A stretch of 64,000 bases of DNA from Nocardioides alpinus (lineage in GTDB: Bacteria > Actinomycetota > Actinomycetes > Propionibacteriales > Nocardioidaceae): positions 248,001 to 312,000 of the forward strand of contig NZ_FOKC01000005.1 in the NCBI RefSeq assembly GCF_900112035.1. The letters are read 5' to 3'. Made by a program: the position numbers and the translations under genes. Below are positions 26,946 to 34,367 of the stretch, piece by piece (position 1 is the stretch's first letter; each line of letters starts with the position of its first letter). Under the pieces are notes generated by a model. It worked only from the letters and a program-made list of their open reading frames with translations. It searched no databases and was not told the DNA's origin.

Positions 26946-27099
26946 GAAATCCTCGGATCCTCATACAGGGGTGGGGGAGGCCCGGGCGGGCCGCCGCGAC
27001 CAGTAGATCGACGGCGGATCACGTGGTGGTTCCCCCTGCGTGAAGACCTCGTGGGTCCAAACGAGACAGCGTGTCCGACGGGTCGTGGTCGTGGATCGG

Positions 27100-27436
<337 letters not shown>

Positions 27437-27447
<11 letters not shown>

Positions 27448-28906
27448 GGCCGTCACCCGGTGTGGCGGGTGCCAGGATGACTGCTCCGGCCAACGCCTCG
27501 TCGTGCATCCCGACGTAGCGGTCCGCCGGCGTCGAGCCTCGTCCGGTCTGGACCCACATGCCCAGGCCGACCGCGAAAGCGACCGCCAGCAGCGCGAGGC
27601 CCAGCGGGTTGCCGTCGCGAAGCTCGCGCACGAGCTCGTTGGCAGCCACCGCGGCGGCGCCGATGCCACCGATGACGGCGGCGAGCACGGGTCCGTGGGT
27701 GACCTCGTCGATCGATCGCAGGAACAGCGGGAGCGATGCTGCGGCAGACGCGTACGCGACACAGAGGACGACGCTCGCGGAGAGCTTGAGCTGCCACGAG
27801 AAGCCGTCGAGTCCGACACCGGCCAGCATCGCGAACACCGGCGGAGTCACCACCAGCGGCAGCACGGCGAGGGTCGCGACCACCGGGATCCCACGAGTGT
27901 CGACCCGTCCGAGTGCTGCGGGCAGGATCCCCTCGCGCGACATCGAGAACAGCAACCGCGCGAGTGCCGACCACACGCACATGGCGAGAGCGACCAGGGA
28001 CCACGCGAGCACCACCAACACCAGCGCGTCGCTCACTGACCGGTCGGCGCCGGGAGACAGCCATCGCCATGTCCAGATCGACGGCGCATCCGCAGGCCGC
28101 GCCGTCGCGACGACGTTGGCGATCACGAAGAGGACCGCAGCCAGCGCCAGGCTCGACTTCAGCGCGAGCGGGACCTCCCGGAACGGTCTCCGTGTCTCGA
28201 GCCCGAGCGACGCGGAACTCTCGAACGCCAATGTCAGCGTCACGATCGTCGCTGCACCCAGCAGGATCCGCCCCGGCGATGCGCCCTGCAGCGAGAACGC
28301 CCCTGTCGACGGCAGGCCGTACCGAAGCGTCCAGACGACGAGGACCGCACCGAGGATGACGAAGCTGGCCGCCTCGGCGACGAGCGCGGCGCGCGTGGAC
28401 CAGTGGATGCCTCGCGTCATGGCGTAGAGGCACATGATCACGCCCACCAGGAACAGTGCTCCGATCCGCCAGGGGCCGGCCCCGCCCAGCCCGGACGCGT
28501 CGAGCGCGGCGTCTGCCCGCCCGGCCGCGTCAGTGAGTCCGAAGCCGATCATCGCGGCGTAGCCCACGACCAGGCAGCCAGCGACCACGAGTGCGGGTGC
28601 CGGGCCCAGTCCCTTGGCGACAAACGTGTAGAGCGTTCCGGCCGATCGGAAACGTGTGGAGAACTCCCCGAACGTCGACGCCAGGAGGAACACCACTCCG
28701 AAGCCGAGGAGGGTGCTCAGCCAGAAGCCCGGGCCGATCATTGCCGGGAACGCCAGTCCCGTCCCGAGTGCCGTCAGTGACGGGACCAGGACTGCGACCG
28801 AGTGCGCGGCGAGGTCGACGGACCCGACCTCCTGGCGGGCGACTCCGTCGAAGACCGAGCGGTCACGGAACCGGAGAGATGGCCGGGGGCCGTCGGATGC
28901 TGACAC
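27437..28906 (-). CDS. APC-superfamily amino acid permease
   Basis: A 489-residue membrane protein with about 12-14 helices. The first helix region SVAVLVPSLTALGTGLAFP and GEFSTRFRSAGTLYTFVAKGLG are typical of amino acid-polyamine-organocation permeases (substrate-binding helix 1 and the conserved Glu/Arg region of helix 3). A longer frame begins with TTG at 28981, but GTG 28906 is chosen because TACGCT ends 6 bases before it, predicting a leaderless mRNA. The tail overlaps the IclR-like gene. The neighbouring exported amidase could release amines or amino acids for import, which is inference. Confidence 0.88.
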
Positions 28907-28912
28907 GCAGCG

Positions 28913-28933
28913 AGCGTAGGAACGGATCGTTTC
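28913..28933 (-). promoter_or_regulatory. -10 element TACGCT with adjoining palindrome GAAACG-ATC-CGTTCC
   Basis: TACGCT (28918-28913) lies 6 bases before the permease GTG. Directly upstream, 28919-28933 reads GAAACGATCCGTTCC, a 6-3-6 palindrome with one mismatch. Its position against the -10 suits a repressor, possibly the IclR-like protein encoded at the end of this operon. Confidence 0.45.
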
Positions 28934-29008
28934 AGGGGGATGTCGACCGATGGCTTCCCACGTCAACTCCACGGAGCCCAACGTCGCGCAGCAGGCCCAC
29001 CGAGTCTT

Positions 29009-29839
29009 CTACGTCCTGGCCGACCCCGCCACCGCGAACACCGGCCACCCGATCTCCGTACGCCACTGCGACACGTCAGCGGTGTCGCGAGGTCCCACGA
29101 GGTAGGTCTCCCGGACCGGTCCGGCCACGCTGAGCGCGTTGGCCACGACCCACGCGCCGACCTCCCCGTAGGTGACGTCGATGTCGTCGTGGTCGCCTAC
29201 ATGGGTCGCGACCGCCAGCTCGACCGCCGGCAGCTCCACCGGGTGCACCCGGCCCCTGGTCGGAGGGTCATCGCTGGGCAGGTGCACCAGCACGTGTCCG
29301 CGGCCGACCTCGAAGAGCGCGTTGTCGTACACGCCTCCCGGCGTCCCTCCGGTGTCAGTGAGGGTCGCGTCGAGCTCGGCCATCGCGCCGGCGTACCAGC
29401 TCAGGACGTCGTCGAGCGCGACGTCGTCCTCGACGGCGGCGACGCTCACGCGTGGAACGGAGCGCACCTCCACGTGCACCGGGGCGGGCTCCGGCGCCAG
29501 CAGCCGCCGCAGCGAGCGCACGGCAGCGCGGGTCCGGTCCAGCTCGGACTCGAGGTGCTGGAGGTGCGCGGCGACGAGCTCCGACCGGGTCGTGGTGTCC
29601 GCCGTGTCGAGGATGCGTCGGACGGTGGCCCGCGGGACGTCGAGGTCCCGCAACCGGTGGATGACCTGGGCGGTGGGGATCTGGTCCGCGGCGTAGTAGC
29701 GGTAACCGGTCGACCCGTCTACCTCGGCCGGGACCAGCAGGCCTGCCTCGTGGTAGCGCCGCAGCGTCCGCACGCTCAGGTGGGTCAGTCGGGCGAAGTC
29801 GCCGATGCTCAGGCCGGTCTGCACCTGCGCAGTCTGCAC
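29009..29839 (-). CDS. MerR-family regulator with GyrI-like effector domain
   Basis: A 276-residue protein. The N-terminal MerR winged helix is clear (LSIGDFARLTHLSVRTLRRYHEAGLL, then GYRYYAADQ), followed by a coiled-coil linker and a ~150-residue GyrI-like small-molecule-binding domain (from about VRSVPRVSVAAVE to GWPVFAV), the BmrR/TipA-like arrangement. GTG 29839 has a GGGAG site; longer readings are rejected. It is divergent from the SnoaL-like gene at 29903, whose 19-bp-spaced promoter contains a palindrome as expected for MerR targets. Confidence 0.92.
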   Translation of the reverse strand: MQTAQVQTGLSIGDFARLTHLSVRTLRRYHEAGLLVPAEVDGSTGYRYYAADQIPTAQVIHRLRDLDVPRATVRRILDTADTTTRSELVAAHLQHLESELDRTRAAVRSLRRLLAPEPAPVHVEVRSVPRVSVAAVEDDVALDDVLSWYAGAMAELDATLTDTGGTPGGVYDNALFEVGRGHVLVHLPSDDPPTRGRVHPVELPAVELAVATHVGDHDDIDVTYGEVGAWVVANALSVAGPVRETYLVGPRDTADVSQWRTEIGWPVFAVAGSART

Positions 29840-29851
29840 TCTCTCCCCGGG

Positions 29852-29896
29852 GGAGGGTCCAGTGCTTGACCCTCCGGTGCGGGGAGGAGCGAGGCT
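29852..29896 (+). promoter_or_regulatory. MerR-type promoter with 19-bp spacer and 8-bp palindrome
   Basis: GGAGGGTC (29852-29859) and GACCCTCC (29868-29875) are a perfect inverted repeat with an 8-base gap. TTGACC (29866-29871) and GAGGCT (29891-29896) are 19 bases apart, the long spacing that MerR activators correct by twisting DNA. The -10 ends 6 bases before ATG 29903, predicting a leaderless transcript. Confidence 0.55.
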
Positions 29897-29902
29897 CGTG
29901 GC

Positions 29903-30259
29903 ATGACCACTCACACCGCCTTCCGCGACATCCGCGCCGACGACCTGCCCGCCACCATCCGCGCGTTCCTCGCAGCCCACGCAGCCAGGGAGCCCGACGC
30001 GGCCGTGCGTACGTTCACTCGTGACGCCGTCGTCGTGGACCAGGACGAGACTTTCCGCGGCACCGAGCAGGTCCTCGACTTCCTGCGCCACGCCGGCAGC
30101 GAGTTCACCTACACCACCGAGCTCGTCGCTGCCCGGCGTGACGACACCCAGTGGGTGGCCGTCAACCGCATCGAGGGCGACTTCCCCGGCAACGTCGCCG
30201 ACCTGACCTACCGGTTCACCCTCACGGACGACCTGATCAGCGCGCTGACCATCCGGTGA
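29903..30259 (+). CDS. SnoaL/NTF2-like protein
   Basis: A 118-residue alpha+beta cone-fold protein. The N-terminal helix (LPATIRAFLAAHAAREPDAAVRTF) followed by DAVVVDQDETFRGTEQVLDFL and a terminal beta-sheet is the standard SnoaL-like layout used for small isomerases, cyclases or ligand-binding proteins. No definite catalytic residues can be assigned. It is probably under control of the divergent MerR regulator; the same small molecule may be ligand and substrate, which is speculative. Confidence 0.85.
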   Translation: MTTHTAFRDIRADDLPATIRAFLAAHAAREPDAAVRTFTRDAVVVDQDETFRGTEQVLDFLRHAGSEFTYTTELVAARRDDTQWVAVNRIEGDFPGNVADLTYRFTLTDDLISALTIR

Positions 30260-30335
30260 GACGTCGGCCGAGCAGCTGTGGCTACGCTCTCCATCGAGGT
30301 TCGGGTCGCAGTCGACCCGAAGGGGGAGCGCGGAC

Positions 30336-31028
30336 ATGAACGACGCGAAGCACTGGGCGGGCGAGTTCGTCCAGCTGATGCAGGAGCTGAGCTCGGCCAA
30401 GGACGAGATGGCCCGCCTGCAGCTGGCCGTGGACTCTGCGGTCCGCCTGGTCGATCGGTGCAGCCACGCGGGCTACACGATCAACGAGAAGAACGGGATC
30501 ACCACCCGCCTCGGCAGTGACGAGATCGTCAAGCGCGCCAACGAGCTGCAGTTCGAGATCGGTGAGGGGCCCTGCATCAGCGTCAACCGCCAGCAGGTGA
30601 CCCTGATCTGTCGCGAGCTGGACCGGGAGCGGCGCTATCCGACCTGGGCGTCGCGCGTGCACGCCGAGCTCGGCGTCGGGTCGATGATGTCGATCCTCGT
30701 CTACCACGACGACCACTCCTACGGCTGCCTCAGCTTCTACACCGACATCGGCGAGACGTTCGATGCCGACGATGTCGCGGTCGCCGAAGCCATCTCTGCG
30801 CACCTCGCCGTCGTCATGACCAGCGGCCGCGAGATCGACCACCTTGGCATGGCCCTGCGCAACCGGCTCGCCATCGGTCGCGCCGAGGGGATCATCATGG
30901 AGCGCCTCGACCTCACCGCGGAGAGGGCCTTCGACTACCTGCGGCGGGTGTCGTCGCACACCAACCGCAAGCTGGTCGCGGTCGCGACCGAGATCGCCGA
31001 GACGCGCCAGCTGCCGACGTACGAGTAG
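30336..31028 (+). CDS. GAF-ANTAR regulator (first of six ANTAR proteins)
   Basis: A 230-residue cytoplasmic protein. The GAF domain spans about residues 20-160 (SAVRLVDRCSHAGYTINE, EGPCISV, VGSMMSILVYHDD, FDADDVAVAEAISAHLAVV). The C-terminal ANTAR domain (about 165-225) has the three-helix RNA-binding pattern (ALRNRLAIGRAEGIIMERL, then AFDYLRRVSSHTNRKLVAVA). Such proteins act as antiterminators that bind paired hexanucleotide-loop hairpins in mRNA. Start ATG 30336 has GGGGGAG. It is a close paralogue of 38019-38711, with shared RANELQ-EGPC and AFDYLRRVSSH segments. Confidence 0.93.
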   Translation: MNDAKHWAGEFVQLMQELSSAKDEMARLQLAVDSAVRLVDRCSHAGYTINEKNGITTRLGSDEIVKRANELQFEIGEGPCISVNRQQVTLICRELDRERRYPTWASRVHAELGVGSMMSILVYHDDHSYGCLSFYTDIGETFDADDVAVAEAISAHLAVVMTSGREIDHLGMALRNRLAIGRAEGIIMERLDLTAERAFDYLRRVSSHTNRKLVAVATEIAETRQLPTYE

Positions 31029-31053
31029 CGCGGGCGCCTCAGGAGCGGCAGGC

Positions 31054-31281
31054 CTACCGCAACCGGGACTGCGGGAAGGGCGCCGCCTGCGGAACGTGGT
31101 GGACCGTGAGGCTCGGGACGACCCGCAGCCGCCACGGCGGTGACCCCACGTCGACGGGCACGCGCGGCGACGGCACAGCCAGGGGCGCGGTCTGCCGGGT
31201 CGGGCAGGTCTCGAGGCACGGTCGGTCTGCCGAGGCGTCACAGTCGCTGCACGGGCTGGAGTATCGGGCGGTCACGATCAT
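31054..31281 (-). CDS. Small cysteine-rich protein, hypothetical
   Basis: A 75-residue frame with ATG at 31281 and a GAAGGGG site upstream. The N-terminus carries four cysteines as SSPCSDCDASADRPCLETCP (residues 9-28), a CxxC pair followed by a C-x3-C pair, then a Pro/Val-rich stretch. It could bind iron, zinc or form disulfides. No homologue is recalled and the frame could be chance; the cysteine spacing and site favour a real gene. Confidence 0.4.
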   Translation of the reverse strand: MIVTARYSSPCSDCDASADRPCLETCPTRQTAPLAVPSPRVPVDVGSPPWRLRVVPSLTVHHVPQAAPFPQSRLR

Positions 31282-31487
31282 GCGGGCGGCCCCTTCGGGG
31301 TGCTGGGAAGGCGAGGCACACAGAGAGGCGCTCACCACGACCTGCAGACCGCCGCGGACCCGATCCTGGGTCGCGCGGTGCGTGCCCTGTACCCAGCCCC
31401 GCGGGAGATACGCGGATCCGTCCGCTTGTTCTGGATCACATGACGGCCGGGCCCGGGATCGCGGAAGACACTTCGGTACGCGCAGAA

Positions 31488-31517
31488 GGGGCCACGACCG
31501 ATCACGGTCGTGGCCCC
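31488..31517 (-). terminator. Perfect 13-bp terminator hairpin after the collagen-like gene
   Basis: GGGGCCACGACCG (31488-31500) and its complement (31505-31517) enclose ATCA. On the minus strand it is followed by TTCTGCG. It lies 17 bases past the stop of the gene at 31535. Confidence 0.8.
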
Positions 31518-31534
31518 TGCATTCGCGAGCCGGA

Positions 31535-32035
31535 CTACGCGCAGACGGCGTACGCCCACACATCCACGGGGATGGAGTTGTCGCTGTTGTTGATGACCGC
31601 CCCCCACGAGACCGCGCTGGTGCCCGGCTGGCTGCTTGCCGCGATGGCGATGCTGCTGAAGTAGCCACCTCCAGTGACCTTCTTGCCCGCAGGGCAGAAG
31701 GCGATGACCGTCCCGATGTCGTAGGCCGCCACCGTCACGGTGGGGCTCTGGACGACGACCGAGCTGGCGGACGCGCTTGCGCCCGCAGGACCGATCGCAC
31801 CCATGGGGCCGGTGGCTCCCGGAGCGCCAGGTGCGCCCACGAGCTTCGAGCGCTCGCTGGCTTTGAAGTCCTTGAGCGTCAAGGTTCCGTTCTTGACCTT
31901 GCCGGTCGTGACGGCGCTGTCCTTGATCTGCGCCGTGGTGATGAGTCCACCGGCGACGGCGGTGCCGGTGCTTGACAGCGCCGCCACCAGGACCGCAGCG
32001 CCTACAAGCCCAGCGGTCTTCTTGTTGATCTTCAT
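31535..32035 (-). CDS. Secreted protein with short collagen-like segment
   Basis: A 166-residue exported protein starting at ATG 32035. Signal peptide about 1-29 (ending AVAG). IKDSAVTTGKVKNGTLTLKDF (about 36-56) is a motif that I often see before collagen-like tracts in actinobacterial surface proteins. Seven Gly-X-Y triplets follow (GAPGAPGATGPMGAIGPAG, about 66-86). The C-terminal ~75 residues form a small beta-rich domain with two cysteines (FCPAGKKVTGGG and YAVCA) that may be disulfide-linked. No sortase signal. Probably a cell-surface or released trimeric protein; function unknown. A strong terminator follows. Confidence 0.82.
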   Translation of the reverse strand: MKINKKTAGLVGAAVLVAALSSTGTAVAGGLITTAQIKDSAVTTGKVKNGTLTLKDFKASERSKLVGAPGAPGATGPMGAIGPAGASASASSVVVQSPTVTVAAYDIGTVIAFCPAGKKVTGGGYFSSIAIAASSQPGTSAVSWGAVINNSDNSIPVDVWAYAVCA

Positions 32036-32124
32036 ACGGTTGTCTGTCCCCTTGACGTGTGTGGATGTCGAGATGGTTCTCGCCCCCGAGAGACGGATGC
32101 TGTGATTCCCGCGCCGGCGGAGTG

Positions 32125-32403
32125 TCAGCCGTTCTCGCAGGCGGTGCCGTCCTTGTCGCGGTCCAGGTTGGCGTTGTTCACCCAGTAGACCTGGACCGCG
32201 AGCTTCGTGGTCGCAGGGCGGGAGTAGCCGTCGCGGACCGCCTTGGCAGCAGCGACCGGACCCTTCGCGACCCCGTTCGGCCACTTGGCCGTGAGGGCGT
32301 CGCACGAGGGGAACTTGGGTGCCGCGGCGTCGGCGGGGGTCATGGTGAGCAGGGGAGCGGCGAGGGCGAGAGCGGCAATCGCTCCGCGGAAGGTCGAGGT
32401 CAT
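32125..32403 (-). CDS. Small secreted excalibur-domain protein
   Basis: A 92-residue protein with a signal peptide (about 1-28, ending DAAA). The remainder is an excalibur calcium-binding domain: FPSCDALTAKWPNGVAKG, AVQVYWVNNANLDRDKDGTACE, where DRDKDGTACE is the calcium-loop motif. Two cysteines likely pair. ATG 32403 is preceded by TACGGT ending 6 bases upstream, so the mRNA is probably leaderless and longer readings are rejected. It is divergent from another excalibur-containing gene at 32553. Confidence 0.88.
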   Translation of the reverse strand: MTSTFRGAIAALALAAPLLTMTPADAAAPKFPSCDALTAKWPNGVAKGPVAAAKAVRDGYSRPATTKLAVQVYWVNNANLDRDKDGTACENG

Positions 32404-32409
32404 GGCGAG

Positions 32410-32415
32410 ACCGTA
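32410..32415 (-). promoter_or_regulatory. -10 element TACGGT of the leaderless excalibur gene
   Basis: TACGGT on the minus strand ends 6 bases before ATG 32403; no Shine-Dalgarno sequence is present. Confidence 0.45.
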
Positions 32416-32552
32416 AGCGGGGCCGGAGTGCCGCGTCCGGCGAACGTCAGGATCGCCTTGACCGATTTCACGCGTTCGGCAACGGACGCCGCGTCCCGGT
32501 GAAACGGGTGTCGACGTCAGCAACACCACGAACACCACGGGGAAGAACCACC

Positions 32553-33281
32553 ATGATCCCGCACGTCGCCCGAGCGCTCGCCCTGATCCTTGCCGCCATC
32601 GGTCTCGTCGGCCTGGCGCAGACACCTGCGAGCGCCATCGTCGACCGCGACTGCGGTGACTTCCCCACCCAGGCCGCTGCGCAGGCGTTCATGCTGGCCT
32701 CCGGCGCGGGTGACCCGCACGGACTCGACGGCAGCGACAACGACGGCCGCGCCTGCGAGTCCAACCCGTGCCCCTGTGGGACGGTCGCGCCCCAGCCCTT
32801 CGTCGGGAACACCGGTGGCACCCAGGACAACACGCCGACCGGCACCCAGACCGACGCCGACGTCGTACGTCGCAATGTCGGCAACGTCGTGAAGGTGACC
32901 GACGGCGACACCCTCAAGGTGCGCATCCGCGGCATCGGCGTGCGCGACATCCGGATCATCGGCATCGACACGCCCGAGGTCTACGGAGGCACCGAGTGCG
33001 GCGGCAGGAAGGCCAGCCAGCGGATGCGCGAGCTGGCGCCGGTCGGCTCGACGGTCACCCTGGTCAGCGACCCGAGCCAGGCCGATCGTGATCGCTACGG
33101 TCGCCTGCTCCGCTACGTCGAGCGCAAGGGCAAGGACGTCGGCCGCGCCCAGGTCAACCTCGGCCAGGCGACGGTCTACGTCTACGACCACACGCCGTTC
33201 CGACGGACCGCCGGCTACAAGCGCGTCGAGCGCAGCGCCCAGAGCAGTCGCCGCGGCTCGTGGAACACCTGCTGGCGCTGA
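32553..33281 (+). CDS. Secreted excalibur-thermonuclease fusion protein
   Basis: A 242-residue exported nuclease. Signal peptide about 1-28 (ending ASA). An excalibur-like segment follows (CGDFPTQAAAQAFM, DGSDNDGRACE, about 33-70). After a Thr/Asn-rich linker comes a staphylococcal nuclease domain (about 105-235): VTDGDTLKVRIRG, the catalytic region RIIGIDTPEV, and RYGRLLRYV, giving the Asp/Arg/Glu-type calcium-dependent active site (the middle segment YGGTECGG-KASQ carries a Glu). It cleaves DNA or RNA outside the cell. ATG 32553 is preceded by GGGGAAGAA at a workable distance. Confidence 0.9.
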   Translation: MIPHVARALALILAAIGLVGLAQTPASAIVDRDCGDFPTQAAAQAFMLASGAGDPHGLDGSDNDGRACESNPCPCGTVAPQPFVGNTGGTQDNTPTGTQTDADVVRRNVGNVVKVTDGDTLKVRIRGIGVRDIRIIGIDTPEVYGGTECGGRKASQRMRELAPVGSTVTLVSDPSQADRDRYGRLLRYVERKGKDVGRAQVNLGQATVYVYDHTPFRRTAGYKRVERSAQSSRRGSWNTCWR

Positions 33282-33371
33282 CGATCCGTCACCGGAGCCG
33301 GCACGACGGCGGCCACGGACCCATCAGCCGTCCCAGGTGTAGCCACCCGCCTGCTGGGGGAGGATGAGGGC

Positions 33372-34367
33372 ATGCGGGTGAGTCGGGGGATCGCAGCTGT
33401 GGCTGCCGTGGTGCTGTCCGTCGCGCTCGCCGCGTGTGGTGAGGACGGCTCGTCCGTCGGCACCGGCGAGCCCGGCAACGAACCCAGCGCGTGGGGCACG
33501 AGCCAGGACCCGGTGGCCACCGCGCCGCTGGTCTGGGAGTCCGACGGCGTCGTGCACCTGTCCGACGGCACGGAGGTCGAGCTGGGCGGACCCACGTCGT
33601 CCTACGTCGTCGCCGGCGACGGTGTCTTCTTCGTCCCCTCGGCGAGCGAGGACGCGGCCGCTGCCGAGGACGTCGCGAGCGGTGAGGTCCACTTCGCCGC
33701 TCCCGGCGGGGAGGCCACCGACACCGGGCTGCGCCTGCGGGCCGACACGCTGCGCGCCTCGACCGATGGCCGGTACCTCGTCGGCATCGACGTGGAGTCC
33801 GGGGACGAGGACGAGTACGGGACCCCTGTTGCCGAGCTCGTCGTGCTCGACCTCCGCGAGGGCGTCGAGGTGGCCCAGACCTCCCAGGGCCTCGGCGACA
33901 CCGGCGACGACCTGGCCGACCTCTACGAGGATGCCGAGATCGGCGTCGTCGCGGTCACGGACGACACGGCGTACGTCGACGCGGTGGACACGACCCTCGC
34001 CGTCGACCTCGCCGGCGGTGGGACGACCGACGCCGGTGACGTGTCCGTCCCCGTCCCGGGCGCGCCCGAGAGTCCCGACGGCGCATGGACGATCCGCCAG
34101 GACGGCGACCGCGCGGCGGTGCTCGGCAAGGACGGCACGGCGGTGCGGCTCGACGTACCGACGCCGCGGTGGACGCTCGACTGGTGGGCCGATGCGGAGA
34201 CCGCGGTGGGGGTCGCGGTCGCCGACGACGGATCCTCGGCGCTGCTGACCTGCCGTGTGCCGGACGGCGCCTGTGAGGTGCCCGAGGAGTCGACCGGTGC
34301 CGTGGTGCGCTTCGCCACGGGCGCGACCGACCAGCTCGTCGTACGACTGCTGGGCGTCGAGGGATGA
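33372..34367 (+). CDS. Lipoprotein, propeller-like, coupled to the WXG-like protein
   Basis: A 331-residue protein with a lipoprotein signal: lipobox SVALAAC (Cys22). The mature protein is acidic and has repeated beta-rich strands (VVHLSDGTEVELGG, TSSYVVAGDGVFFV, GRYLVGIDV, DDTAYVDAV, GAWTIRQDGDRAAVLGKDG), consistent with a beta-propeller or repeated sandwich. No known domain. Its stop overlaps the next gene as ATGA, so the two are made together, and both contain propeller-like parts. ATG 33372 has a GGGGAGG site. Confidence 0.82.
   Translation: MRVSRGIAAVAAVVLSVALAACGEDGSSVGTGEPGNEPSAWGTSQDPVATAPLVWESDGVVHLSDGTEVELGGPTSSYVVAGDGVFFVPSASEDAAAAEDVASGEVHFAAPGGEATDTGLRLRADTLRASTDGRYLVGIDVESGDEDEYGTPVAELVVLDLREGVEVAQTSQGLGDTGDDLADLYEDAEIGVVAVTDDTAYVDAVDTTLAVDLAGGGTTDAGDVSVPVPGAPESPDGAWTIRQDGDRAAVLGKDGTAVRLDVPTPRWTLDWWADAETAVGVAVADDGSSALLTCRVPDGACEVPEESTGAVVRFATGATDQLVVRLLGVEG

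Noticed and set aside
28940..29869. A 309-residue plus-strand frame across the MerR gene
   Set aside because: Antisense to the MerR-GyrI protein with clear motifs; no domain in the plus frame.
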